Of a stretch of DNA of 64,000 bases, positions 43,373 through 51,934 are shown one piece after another. The first letter of the stretch is position 1; each line of letters opens with the position of its first letter. Both the position numbers and the translations under genes were made by a program. This DNA is from Pseudoxanthomonas sp. SL93 (GTDB taxonomy: Bacteria > Pseudomonadota > Gammaproteobacteria > Xanthomonadales > Xanthomonadaceae): contig NZ_CP113065.1 of NCBI RefSeq assembly GCF_026625825.1, forward strand, positions 2,294,001 through 2,358,000, in the 5' to 3' direction. The notes below the pieces were generated by a model. That model was not told the DNA's origin and did no database searches. It was given only the letters and a program-made list of their open reading frames with translations.

Positions 43373-43422
43373 TGCACGCCTTCCGCATTGACCATTGACG
43401 ATGCGGGCGGCACCCTGTCGGC

Positions 43423-44064
43423 ATGTGGATGATGAACCTGCCCGCTTCCATCACCGTGTCGCCCACGCCGCAGATGGCGCGCATCGTGGCGACGCCCACT
43501 TGGTTGCCGGACTGGATGCGCCACTGGACGGAAGTCGCCGTGCCCATGGCCGAAGCGCTGGTGATCCTGCTGGCAGCCTGGCTTCTGCGGCGCGTGCTGC
43601 GCGGTGTGCTGCATCGTTTGGGCGATCGCTACCGCCTGCCGGCCGAAGTGACCATAAGTGCGCGCCGCCTGACCGGCGTGATCATCTACGCCTCGGCCGG
43701 CATGCTGGCGCTGGGGCGTCTAGGCGTGTCCAGCAGCGTGCTGTGGACCGCCCTGACCGGCTTCACCGCGGTGGCCGCAGTTGCCTTCTTCGCCGCCTGG
43801 AGCGTGCTGTCCAACATCTTCTGCAGCGTGCTGATCCTGACCACGCGCCCGTTCCGCGTACACGACCACATCGAACTGCTGGAGAACGGCGACAAACCCG
43901 GCCTGCGCGGGCGCGTGATCGACATCAACCTGCTGTACACCACGCTGCTGGAGGATGACGCACGTGGTGACACCGTGCTGCAGATCCCCAACAGCCAGTT
44001 TTTCCAGCGCACGACCCGCCGCTGGCGGTCGGGCGCACCGCCGACTGGCTCGGCGCCGGAGTAG
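43423..44064 (+). CDS. Small MscS-family mechanosensitive channel
   Basis: A 213-residue MscS-like protein with membrane helices at about residues 40-60, 80-98 and 103-125. The pore helix TM3 shows the Ala/Gly-rich pattern FTAVAAVAFFAAWSVLSNIF and the beta domain starts ILTTRPFRVHDHIEL, typical of the family. It lacks the C-terminal alpha/beta domain of E. coli MscS (286 residues) and ends in a short Arg/Pro tail, so the cytoplasmic cage is reduced. Role: release of solutes on osmotic downshock. Confidence 0.9.
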   Translation: MWMMNLPASITVSPTPQMARIVATPTWLPDWMRHWTEVAVPMAEALVILLAAWLLRRVLRGVLHRLGDRYRLPAEVTISARRLTGVIIYASAGMLALGRLGVSSSVLWTALTGFTAVAAVAFFAAWSVLSNIFCSVLILTTRPFRVHDHIELLENGDKPGLRGRVIDINLLYTTLLEDDARGDTVLQIPNSQFFQRTTRRWRSGAPPTGSAPE

Positions 44065-44144
44065 CTGCGTCCCGTCCAGCCCGTGACCCGGGCCTTCGTC
44101 CTGCTGTGCTATCTTCCCGCCGACGATCCCAAAGGAGAACGCGT

Positions 44145-44792
44145 ATGCGCATTGCCTCCCTGTCGCTGATCGCATCATCGCTCCTCCGCACCCGTCTGGC
44201 GCTACTCCTGCTGCTGGCCCTGGCCGCCGTGCTCATCGGGCTGCCGGCTGTCGCGCAGACGCTTCCGAAGGCCACCGTCTCCAAATCCGCCACCCAGCTG
44301 CCCGGCGCGCGCTATGCCTGGGTCGCCATGCCGCCCCGCCTGGCTGCCGAGTCCGACGCACGCGTGCAGGATGCGTCGTTCCGCAAGCAGTTGCAGGCGG
44401 CCCTGGACAAGGCGCTGCAGGCCAAGGGATATCGCCTGGTGCCTGCGTCACAGGCGGACGTCCTGGTGGCCTATCGGGTTGGCATCCGCGATCTCGAGCA
44501 ACAGCTGGTCAGGGAACAGCCGGCCTCGGCGACGCCGCAGTCCGCGATGGCCTGCACGGCGGATGGATGCTCGCAACTGGTGATCCGCAGTGATGCGGGC
44601 ACGCCGGTGCTCAGTCCGCGCGTCAAGCACGAGACCGAAGGCGGCCTGCAGGTAGAGGTGCTCGAGCCGCGCGAGATCCGCGTGGTGTGGCGCGCCACCC
44701 AGCGCGGCGCGGTCAAACGCGGTGCAGTAACGCAGGCACGGCTGGATGCGCTGGCCCGCAATGTGCTGGCGGAATTGCCTGCCGCGAAATAG
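44145..44792 (+). CDS. DUF4136-domain exported protein
   Basis: A 215-residue protein with a long hydrophobic signal/anchor (LALLLLLALAAVLIGLPAVA, residues about 17-36) and a DUF4136 domain marked by ARYAWVAMPP, SFRKQLQAALDKALQAKGYRL (cited as LQAALDKALQAKGYRL), ADVLVAYRVGI and the closing REIRVVWRATQRGAV...LLAELP-like end. DUF4136 proteins are mostly lipoproteins of unknown function; here no lipobox is seen. AAAGGAG precedes ATG 44145. Confidence 0.88.
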   Translation: MRIASLSLIASSLLRTRLALLLLLALAAVLIGLPAVAQTLPKATVSKSATQLPGARYAWVAMPPRLAAESDARVQDASFRKQLQAALDKALQAKGYRLVPASQADVLVAYRVGIRDLEQQLVREQPASATPQSAMACTADGCSQLVIRSDAGTPVLSPRVKHETEGGLQVEVLEPREIRVVWRATQRGAVKRGAVTQARLDALARNVLAELPAAK

Positions 44793-44878
44793 TCGGGCGC
44801 GCGACGGAGGACGGCAGTCCCCGGCGCAGCGTCGGGCACAATGGGGCCTGCCCGTTCCCTGCACAGAGACATGCCACG

Positions 44879-46270
44879 ATGATGCGAGTCCGCTGCCTGC
44901 TGCCGTGCCTGCTGGTCGGCCTGTGGCTATCCGATGCCAGCGCGCAACCGAAGGCGCCACGCACCTACGAGCGCGCCATCGCCGCAGGCTACAAGGCCTT
45001 GACCCTGTGCAGCGGAATATTCAACGCCGGCCGCGATGAGGCGCAGCTCGCGACCCTTGAACTGAAGGGCATCTATCCGGAGTACGACACCTTGGTGCCG
45101 CTGCTCACTGCGACGGTGGACCGCGAACGCAAGCGCGTGTCGGTGCCATTCGACGATGCGCAACCGCCGCGCATCGCGACGTGGCGCCCCCATGTGGGCT
45201 GCACGCAACTTCCCATCGGCGCAGGCACGGAAGCGATCAACACGCTGCCGCGGTTCGACGCTACCGCACCTGCGCTGGACGACAGGCCCTGGCCGCTGGG
45301 GGACCGCAACGCAACGGGGCGCTTGAAGGGCGACCGTCGTGCTTTCGACGACGTGGTGAAGAACGCGTTCGACGGCAACCATTTCGGCGAAGGCAGCCAG
45401 ACCACCGGCGTCATCGTCCTGCAGCACGGGCGCATCGTCGGCGAGCGCTATCGCGATGGTTTCGGCCCGCATGTCTCGCAGCGCACCTGGTCCGTGGCCA
45501 AGAGCCTGGCGGGCACGCTGGTGGGCATTGCCTCGGGCGAAGGCAGGATCGATCCCGCCCGCCCTGCCGCGCTCGCGGCCTGGCAGGCCCCCGGCGATCC
45601 GCGCGCGGCCATCACCACCGACCAGCTGTTGCGAATGGCCAGTGGCCTGACCAGCACCACGGCCGGCAACCGGACCGATGCACTCTACTTCGGCGGCGCC
45701 ACCGTCGACCAGGAAGCGACCAGCTGGCCGCTGCTTGCATTGCCCGGCACGACGTACCGTTACGCCAACAACGACACCGTGCTCGCGGTGCGCGCACTGC
45801 GCGAACGCATCGGCGACGACGCCCAGGCACTTGCGTATCCCTTCACCGCGTTGCTGTGGAAGATCGGCATGACGCGCACGGTTCCCGAGACCGATTGGCG
45901 CGGCAACTACATCCTGTCCAGCCAAGTGTGGACCACCGCGCGCGACCTGGCGCGCTGGGGGCTGCTTTACCAGGATGACGGTGTTTTCCAGGGACAGCGC
46001 ATCCTTCCGGAAGGCTGGGTGAAGTACGCCACCACGCCGGCCGGCCCGCAGCCGCCCACTGGCGAGTTCGGTTACGGTGCCACGCTGTGGCTGCTCGCGA
46101 AGTCGCGGGGCGTTCCGGCCGATGCCTTCGGCGCGTTCGGCAACCGTGGCCAGTTCGTCATCGTGGTGCCCAGTCGCCAGGTCGTCATCGTCCGGCGCGG
46201 CGAAGATCCTGCCGGCGCGCGCTTCGATATCGCCCGCTTCACCGCCGGGATACTGGCAACGCTGGACTGA
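44879..46270 (+). CDS. Class C beta-lactamase-fold serine hydrolase, exported
   Basis: A 463-residue protein with a signal peptide (MMRVRCLLPCLLVGLWLSDASA) and a penicillin-binding-protein-like hydrolase domain. The active-site SxxK is SVAK at residues 205-208 and YAN at 295-297 is the YxN element. LRMASGLTSTTAG and YGATLWLLAKS follow in the usual order. About 150 residues precede the SxxK box, more than in AmpC-type enzymes. The family includes esterases, amidases and peptidases; a true beta-lactamase role is not indicated. It converges with the MFS gene at 46283. Confidence 0.9.
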   Translation: MMRVRCLLPCLLVGLWLSDASAQPKAPRTYERAIAAGYKALTLCSGIFNAGRDEAQLATLELKGIYPEYDTLVPLLTATVDRERKRVSVPFDDAQPPRIATWRPHVGCTQLPIGAGTEAINTLPRFDATAPALDDRPWPLGDRNATGRLKGDRRAFDDVVKNAFDGNHFGEGSQTTGVIVLQHGRIVGERYRDGFGPHVSQRTWSVAKSLAGTLVGIASGEGRIDPARPAALAAWQAPGDPRAAITTDQLLRMASGLTSTTAGNRTDALYFGGATVDQEATSWPLLALPGTTYRYANNDTVLAVRALRERIGDDAQALAYPFTALLWKIGMTRTVPETDWRGNYILSSQVWTTARDLARWGLLYQDDGVFQGQRILPEGWVKYATTPAGPQPPTGEFGYGATLWLLAKSRGVPADAFGAFGNRGQFVIVVPSRQVVIVRRGEDPAGARFDIARFTAGILATLD

Positions 46271-46282
46271 GCGCCGCGTATC

Positions 46283-47524
46283 TCAGGTGCGGGCGGCGCA
46301 GGCCACGATGGCAGGCCGTACCGATGACTGCGCGGTGCGACGCGCCCAGAGGTAAATCAGCAGACCCGCCAACGCCATCGCTGCGCCGACGTAACCGGTC
46401 GATGTCCAGCCGTATCCGGCGGTGATGGCCATGCCGCCAAGCCAGGGACCCAAGGCATTGGCCGTGTTGAATGCGGCGTGGTGCGACGCGGCCGCGAGCG
46501 TCTGCGCTTCGCCTGCCACGTCCATCAGGTGCGACTGCAGGATCGGCCCCAGCGCGCCCATCAGGCCGATGGCCACCGTGGCCAGCAGGATCGTCGGCAA
46601 GCTGTGCGCCATCATCGGGAACAGCAGCAGCACGACGATGGCCCACGCGAGCACCACCCACGCCCCACGCAACTTCATGCGGTCGAACAGCCAACCTCCG
46701 GCGAAGTTGCCGATCACGCCACCCACGCCGAAGCCAGCCAGCCCCAGCGGAATCCACGCGGCCGGGACACGCGTCACTTCCAGCATGGTCGGCGCCAGAT
46801 AGCTGAAGACCGAGAACATGCCCGCGAATCCGATCGCACCGATGCCCAATGCCTGCCAGACCGGCAGGCGATTGAACGCCCGAAGTTCATCCAGCGGTTT
46901 CGCCTTCGCGCCATCCACACCCGCCGGCAGCCAGACCATCAACAGCAGCGCCGTGATGACCGCGATCAGGGCGACGGCCGCATAGATCCATCGCCAGTCG
47001 ACCACCTGGCCCAGCCAGGTCGCCAGCGGATTGCCGATCAGGATCGCCAGGGTCAGGCCCAGCATCACCAGGCTGACGGCGCGCCCACGCTTGTCCGGCG
47101 GGCTGATCGCCACGGCCGTCAACGCGGCCACGCCGAAGTACGCGCCATGCGGCAAGCCGGCGATGAAGCGGAACACCAGCAGGCTGCCGTAGTCTGGCCC
47201 CAGCGCGCTGGCCAGGTTGCCCAGCGCGTAGAACGCCATCAACGCCAGCAGCAACGTCTTGCGCTTCCAACCCGCACCGATGATCGCCAGCAACGGCGCG
47301 CCCACCACCACGCCCAGCGCATACGCGCTGATCAGGTGGCCGACCTGCGGCTCGGTTACGCCCAGCGAGGCCACCATGTTGGGCATCAGCCCCATGCTGG
47401 CGAACTCGCTGGTACCGATGGCAAAGCCACCCAGCGTCAACGCGAACAGGATCAACCCGACCTGGCGCGCGGTCAGTTCGGGGACAAGGGAAGGATCAGG
47501 GGGCGAAACGGAAACAGACGTCAT
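46283..47524 (-). CDS. MFS exporter, DHA1 family (AraJ/YdhP-like)
   Basis: A 413-residue transporter with twelve hydrophobic segments. The first helix segment GGFAIGTSEFASMGLMP (motif typical of AraJ/YdhP-like DHA1 members), the loop 2-3 motif GAPLLAIIGAGWKRKTLLL and helix 5 GNPLATWLGQVVDWRWIY are clear. It is probably an exporter of sugars or drugs. A strong palindromic stem lies 20 bases before its ATG. It is downstream of the OB-fold-like protein gene on the same strand, separated by two hairpins. Confidence 0.92.
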   Translation of the reverse strand: MTSVSVSPPDPSLVPELTARQVGLILFALTLGGFAIGTSEFASMGLMPNMVASLGVTEPQVGHLISAYALGVVVGAPLLAIIGAGWKRKTLLLALMAFYALGNLASALGPDYGSLLVFRFIAGLPHGAYFGVAALTAVAISPPDKRGRAVSLVMLGLTLAILIGNPLATWLGQVVDWRWIYAAVALIAVITALLLMVWLPAGVDGAKAKPLDELRAFNRLPVWQALGIGAIGFAGMFSVFSYLAPTMLEVTRVPAAWIPLGLAGFGVGGVIGNFAGGWLFDRMKLRGAWVVLAWAIVVLLLFPMMAHSLPTILLATVAIGLMGALGPILQSHLMDVAGEAQTLAAASHHAAFNTANALGPWLGGMAITAGYGWTSTGYVGAAMALAGLLIYLWARRTAQSSVRPAIVACAART

Positions 47525-47543
47525 GCCCCATTATGCTGCGTTG

Positions 47544-47569
47544 CAGCAGCGGGGTCGATCCCGCTGCTG
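47544..47569 (-). promoter_or_regulatory. Strong palindrome just upstream of the MFS gene
   Basis: CAGCAGCGGG (47544-47553) and CCCGCTGCTG (47560-47569) form a perfect 10 bp inverted repeat around GTCGAT. It ends 20 bases before the MFS start codon at 47524 (minus strand). It could be a repressor operator or a leader hairpin affecting translation; the sequence alone does not decide. Confidence 0.5.
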
Positions 47570-47582
47570 GAACGCTGCATTG

Positions 47583-47611
47583 ACCCTGCGCCCCGCAAGG
47601 ACGCGCAGGGT
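47583..47611 (-). terminator. Terminator-like hairpin after the OB-fold-like protein gene
   Basis: ACCCTGCG (47583-47590) pairs with CGCAGGGT (47604-47611) around a 13-base loop, 11 bases beyond the stop of the gene at 47623 (minus strand). No T-run follows in that direction, so it may only weaken transcription into the MFS gene. Confidence 0.45.
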
Positions 47612-47622
47612 TCCTTGCAGAA

Positions 47623-48459
47623 TCAGCGCGTCTGCACGCAGTTCTGCAGCCACAGCACGCGCTTGAAGTCGTCATAGCGCAGGAACTGTCCCTTGAACGT
47701 CACCTTGTCGCCCTTGCGGAACGTCAGCACGTTGGCCAGCTGGTTGGGGCGGAACAGGCAGGCAACGCCCACGCGGGGCTCGCTGTCGCCCGGCACCTGG
47801 ATCAGCACCTTGCTCTGGTCGGGAATCTCGAACGAGACGTTGTATTCCTCGCCGTCCTCCTGGACGTAGTCCACGCGGCCGCGCAGCGCATAGTTGCGGC
47901 CCTTGTGGCGCGCGGTGACGGCCACGGCGTTGCCCTTGGCTTCGCGCGCGATCTCGCGTGAGAACACGTACACGTCCTTGACCGTGACGTCGGCGTTGTT
48001 CTGTGTCTTGGCACCCTGTGCCGCGGCGGCACGGCCTTCCTTGCCCCCCTTCAGCTTGGCGAACAGCGTGCACATGTAGGGGCGCATCGCGTCGGCCTTG
48101 GCCATCTGGCCCTTCTCGGTCTTGACCGTCATCTGCACGGTTGCATCCTTGCCACTGGCACTGACGTTGATCAGCGTGGGAATCGCGCGCGTGGTGCCGG
48201 TGGAGCGCTGCTCGACCAGCATGGTGCCGGTTTCCGCATCCTCGGTGATCACGTCCATCTTTTCGGCGATCATGATGCCGCGCACCTGACCGAGCGCATC
48301 GGCGACGGACAGGTCCTTGACGGTGACGCGGCTGGAGAAGTCCGTGCCGGAGAAGATACTGCCGGACTTGCTGAAATTGTCTTCGCATTCGCCTGCCCAG
48401 GCAGTGGGTGCGGCGCCCGCCAGGACAAGGGTGAGCGCGGCAAGAAGCTTATGGGTCAT
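47623..48459 (-). CDS. Exported protein with C-terminal OB-fold-like (tRNA_anti-like) domain
   Basis: A 278-residue protein with a signal peptide (MTHKLLAALTLVLAGAAPTAWA). The first part (residues 25-150) has alternating strands with two Cys; the second (about 165-278) resembles the tRNA_anti-like/OB domain family: DVTVKDVYVFSREIAREAKG, NVSFEIPDQSKVLIQVPGDS and VLTFRKGDKVTFKGQFLRYD. Such domains in envelope proteins have no known nucleic-acid role. ATG 48459 has AGGA upstream. Confidence 0.75.
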   Translation of the reverse strand: MTHKLLAALTLVLAGAAPTAWAGECEDNFSKSGSIFSGTDFSSRVTVKDLSVADALGQVRGIMIAEKMDVITEDAETGTMLVEQRSTGTTRAIPTLINVSASGKDATVQMTVKTEKGQMAKADAMRPYMCTLFAKLKGGKEGRAAAAQGAKTQNNADVTVKDVYVFSREIAREAKGNAVAVTARHKGRNYALRGRVDYVQEDGEEYNVSFEIPDQSKVLIQVPGDSEPRVGVACLFRPNQLANVLTFRKGDKVTFKGQFLRYDDFKRVLWLQNCVQTR

Positions 48460-48687
48460 GTGATCCTCACGTATGGAATGAATGCCGGGGTGGGTACGAC
48501 GGCCGGTGCATCCCGCCCGCGCCAGACCCGATCCCCGCTGCATTCTGGCAATCACCAGCGCCCGCCACAAGCGATCCACCGCTTGTTTGGGATGACACCG
48601 CGACACCCGTCGCCGCGCAAGAATTTCACATCACCGTGGTACGCGGGATGCATGCCGTCGAACGAATGCCACACGGGCGGACACCTG

Positions 48688-49932
48688 TCATGGCCGGTGT
48701 GGCAGCGTCGCGCCGACGCTCTCCTGCACGGCTTCGAGACGCTGCCTTCCACCTTCGGCGTTCACACGCCATGGGGTTCCCGCTTCATACAGCGCAGCCT
48801 GTGGCAGCTGCCCGGCGTGATGGATGCCCAGCCGCAACAGCATGCCGTCCTGCTCCAGCACGATGTCGGGCACCAAGCTGTGGCCGATCGCCACGCGCTT
48901 CACTTCGAAACGCGCGAGCACGTGTTGCAGGTGCGCGAGGGGGTCGGCCTCCTCGACATGTTTCGGATCTTCGGCCAACGCCATGCCGCGGTACCACGTC
49001 ACGCCGCTGCGTCCCAGCACCGGACGCGCCTGTCCGGGCAGCGATTTCACCTCGACATCCAGATGGCGACGCGCCACGGCGTTGGCGGCGGCGATGTCGA
49101 GCCGCGTGTCCATGAACACCTGGCTGACGCCGCCGTGCACGAACAGGTGATCGCCCACCCGCGCGATCACCGGCTTGCTGCGCAGCCACGCACCCAGCAC
49201 GCTGTCGTGCGCGAACAGACGGTGGTGGCCATCCTCACCCAAGGCCCGGGCGGTGGCGACCAGGTGGCGTGGCCAGTACTTGGTGCGGCCGGCAATACCG
49301 AGCTGCTCGTGGTTCCCCAACACATAGTGCAGGCGACCGCCCGCACGCACCGCCTCATCATCCAGGCGGTAGATCAGCCACAACAGCGGCACCATCTGTT
49401 TGCCACGGTCGACGAAGTCGCCGACCAGCACCACCTGCCCGTCGCCATACGACCAGTGCATGCTTTCGTCGATGACGCCCTGCGATCGCATCAACGCGAC
49501 GAACTTGTCGAACTCACCCTCCATGTCCGACACCATCAGCAGGCGTGATGGATTTCCGGGGTGGTCGCCGTTGACTGGCGGGGGTGTCGGACGCAGCGTG
49601 ACGTCGAAGCGCGTCCGGGCCGGGTTGTCCACCTGCACGGTCAGCGCGGGGAACGGGGTGGCCGGCAGGTGACGTGTCTGCAACCGCCAGGCCCCGCCTC
49701 CCGGCACGGTATCGACGATGTCATAACCGGCGGCCGTAGTGAACACGTGCGGACCATCCAGCGCGAGCGCCGGCTTCTCAAGCACCTGGAAACGCGCGCG
49801 TTCCTCGTCCCAGCCGAATGCGATGTTGCCGTACGAATCCCTGATGCGATAGCCGCCGAACACCGCCGCAGCCAGCAGCGTCAGCAGTGACACCAGCAGA
49901 AACACGCCTGTTCGTTTTAGCCACGTGCGCAT
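48688..49932 (-). CDS. Membrane-anchored metallophosphoesterase
   Basis: A 414-residue protein with one N-terminal membrane helix (residues 9-27, VFLLVSLLTLLAAAVFGGY) and a calcineurin-like phosphoesterase domain facing the periplasm. Metal-ligand motifs in order are LMVSDMEGEFDKF (D-x-E variant of DxH), VVLVGDFVDRGKQM, VLGNHEQLG, LFVHGGVSQ and IGHSLVPD. The D-x-E in place of D-x-H at the first motif is typical of one Ser/Thr-phosphatase-like subgroup. AGGAGGG precedes ATG 49932. Substrate unknown. Confidence 0.9.
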   Translation of the reverse strand: MRTWLKRTGVFLLVSLLTLLAAAVFGGYRIRDSYGNIAFGWDEERARFQVLEKPALALDGPHVFTTAAGYDIVDTVPGGGAWRLQTRHLPATPFPALTVQVDNPARTRFDVTLRPTPPPVNGDHPGNPSRLLMVSDMEGEFDKFVALMRSQGVIDESMHWSYGDGQVVLVGDFVDRGKQMVPLLWLIYRLDDEAVRAGGRLHYVLGNHEQLGIAGRTKYWPRHLVATARALGEDGHHRLFAHDSVLGAWLRSKPVIARVGDHLFVHGGVSQVFMDTRLDIAAANAVARRHLDVEVKSLPGQARPVLGRSGVTWYRGMALAEDPKHVEEADPLAHLQHVLARFEVKRVAIGHSLVPDIVLEQDGMLLRLGIHHAGQLPQAALYEAGTPWRVNAEGGRQRLEAVQESVGATLPHRP

Positions 49933-50024
49933 GCGCCCTCCTGTTCGCGCCACCGTAGCAGACGATGGGCAGGGCCATGGATCCGGACGTTACCCCGGGG
50001 CCGTCCAGCCCGCATCGGTGCGCG

Positions 50025-50672
50025 TCAGACGCGCTGCACCGTCAGCACGGTCGTGGTGCCCTGGTTGTCACTGCATTGCGTGACGGCCAATACCTGCGCA
50101 TCGCCATCGAACACGCTGCCGGTATTGCGTAGTTCGACCGTGTCGCCCGGCATGGCAGTCAGCCAGCCCGGCACGCTTACCTCGCCACGCATGACGGACC
50201 GTTCCGTAGACCCGGAAAGCGTTTCACGCGCGATGCCTTCGGCCTGCTCGCTCAACGCCAGGGCACTGATCTGGCTACCGAAGGAGAGTCGGACGCGCGC
50301 GCGGCTGGCGAAGTCCGCCACTTCCGTGGTGCCCTCGCAGGCGATCCACACCTGCGGCGCGCTCCCTTCCATCACCTGCAGGCCGCGACGGTTGACCACG
50401 CCGGTGAACAGCGACCGGGGTTGTCCGTCGTCGCCCGCATCCGCGATGTCCACGCCCGTGCCCAGGGGAATCGTACTCAAGGCGAGGGTCAGGTCGCCGC
50501 TCTCCTGTTCCGCGAGCGAATGCACGAACGACAGCTTCGCGTGCGGCCTGGCGCCGTCATGGTGCTCGCAGGTCAGCAACACCAGCGACGCCCGCAGGTG
50601 CGGATAGTCGACGCCGCCCACGTGCAGGCGAAGTCGGCGATGGAACAGGCTGGCATCGATCAGGGAGGGCAT
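50025..50672 (-). CDS. Phage baseplate-hub (gpD/VgrG N-terminal)-like protein
   Basis: A 215-residue soluble protein. The arrangement RLRLHVGGVDYPHLRASLVLLTC, later SIPLGTGVDIADAGDDGQPRSLFTGVVNRRGLQV (cited as PRSLFTGVVNRRGLQV) and FASRARVRLSFG resembles the first barrel and neck of phage late-control protein D and VgrG hubs, where FxGxV is characteristic. The C-terminal strand region (VSVPGWLTAMPGDTVELRNT) fits the second barrel. No other contractile-system gene is nearby. It overlaps the preceding gene by 13 bp. The family call is tentative. Confidence 0.55.
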   Translation of the reverse strand: MPSLIDASLFHRRLRLHVGGVDYPHLRASLVLLTCEHHDGARPHAKLSFVHSLAEQESGDLTLALSTIPLGTGVDIADAGDDGQPRSLFTGVVNRRGLQVMEGSAPQVWIACEGTTEVADFASRARVRLSFGSQISALALSEQAEGIARETLSGSTERSVMRGEVSVPGWLTAMPGDTVELRNTGSVFDGDAQVLAVTQCSDNQGTTTVLTVQRV

Positions 50673-51007
50673 GGGAATCGCAGGCGTCGGTGGAAGGGCG
50701 CGCGCTCTGGCAGACCGGTGGGGGGGGGCGCGCCCATGCCAGCCGCAGGGCGACGCCGCTCTGCTTGAAGCGCGCGTGGCGGGATCGAACCGTTCCCGGA
50801 GACGGGATCAACCGACCCGTGCCGTTCGCGTATCACCTGCAGACGCTCACGGTAATAGAGCGCGTCGGCGGCCACCTTCGGCGGGTTCTCGGCCAGCCAG
50901 TCCTGGGCTTCGCGCAGGAGCGCGGCCTTGTCCGCATCGGGGGCCTCCAGCGCGGTGTCCACGCGGTCCAGCTGCAGGATGACGTCTTCACGGGTGGGTT
51001 GGGTCAT
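50660..51007 (-). CDS. Hypothetical protein upstream of and overlapping the baseplate-like gene
   Basis: A 115-residue protein. The first 65 residues look like a genuine helical protein (MTQPTREDVILQLDRVDTAL, EAQDWLAENPPKVAADALYY), with GAGGAA five bases before ATG 51007. The last 45 are Pro/Arg-rich and follow a run of nine G at 50720-50728. The frame could be disturbed there by an indel or sequencing error: the next frame is open directly into the baseplate-like protein, so a single fused protein is possible. Family not recognised. Confidence 0.55.
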   Translation of the reverse strand: MTQPTREDVILQLDRVDTALEAPDADKAALLREAQDWLAENPPKVAADALYYRERLQVIRERHGSVDPVSGNGSIPPRALQAERRRPAAGMGAPPPTGLPERAPFHRRLRFPCPP

Positions 51008-51097
51008 GGCGCTTCCTCAGTGGGTAGGCGCCCATCGTAGGCAGCGGAATGTGTGGCCGGCGTCATGGCGCTGGCCGCCACGCGCATCGAACAGGCG

Positions 51098-51934
51098 TTA
51101 GCCGCCCTGCCCCAGCCGCCACGGATGGCTGTAGATGACATGCCTGCCCGGGCGCACGAACCCGGCAAGCGTCAGCCCGCAACGCTGCGCCAGGTCCATG
51201 GCCAGCGCGGTGGGTGCCGAAATCGCGGCCAGCAATGGGAAACCGGCGATTGCCGCCTTGCTGACCATTTCGTAGCTGGCGCGGCTGGTGATCACGGCGA
51301 AACCGTCACGGGTGTCGATATCTTGCCGCTGCAGCGCACCGATCAGCTTGTCCAGCGCATTGTGGCGCCCCACGTCCTCCCGCACCTCCACCAGGCGGCC
51401 GTCTGCGCGTGCCCACGCAGCCGCGTGGTGCGCCCCGGTCGCGGCGTTCAATGGCTGGCGACGCTGCAATTCCTGCAATGCCCCCTCGAGTGCCGTCACG
51501 TCGATGACTGTTCCCCCGCCGACCGGTGCGGGCTGCCTGAGCACGTCCTCCAGCATCCGGTTGCCGCAGAGGCCGCAGCCACTGCGGCCGGGCAGCGCGC
51601 GATCCGCGCGTGACGCCACCTCGACCGGCAGCGGATGGCGCGTCCGGATATCCAGTCGAATGCCTTCCAGCAAGGGCTGCGTATCAACCGCGAGGATCTC
51701 GCCAGGCATCACGCCCACTTCGGTCAGCGAGAACCCGGAAGCGAAATCGTCCAGGTCACCGGGCGACAGCATCATCACCGCGAACGGCTCGCCGTTGTAA
51801 TGCACGGCCACTGGCACTTCCTCGGCCAGCCGGTCCTGCGCCTCGGTCGCCTTGCCCTCCGTGACCTGGATGACGGCACGGTGTGCCAGGCCGCTGGCGG
51901 TCGCGTCGCTATGGGCTGCCATCGCCCGCATCAT
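51098..51934 (-). CDS. fdhD: Formate dehydrogenase accessory sulfurtransferase FdhD
   Basis: A 278-residue FdhD, which passes sulfur to the molybdenum cofactor before insertion into formate-dehydrogenase-type enzymes. The Cys motif GRSGCGLCGN (Cys120, Cys123) is the sulfur-carrying loop. EEVPVAVHYNGEPFAVMMLSPGD (cited as VHYNGEPFAVMMLSPGD), VREDVGRHNALDKLIGA and ITSRASYEMVSKAAIAG are hallmark blocks. The start overlaps the end of the molybdoenzyme gene by 26 bp, so the pair is co-translated and FdhD very probably serves that enzyme. Confidence 0.95.
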   Translation of the reverse strand: MMRAMAAHSDATASGLAHRAVIQVTEGKATEAQDRLAEEVPVAVHYNGEPFAVMMLSPGDLDDFASGFSLTEVGVMPGEILAVDTQPLLEGIRLDIRTRHPLPVEVASRADRALPGRSGCGLCGNRMLEDVLRQPAPVGGGTVIDVTALEGALQELQRRQPLNAATGAHHAAAWARADGRLVEVREDVGRHNALDKLIGALQRQDIDTRDGFAVITSRASYEMVSKAAIAGFPLLAAISAPTALAMDLAQRCGLTLAGFVRPGRHVIYSHPWRLGQGG

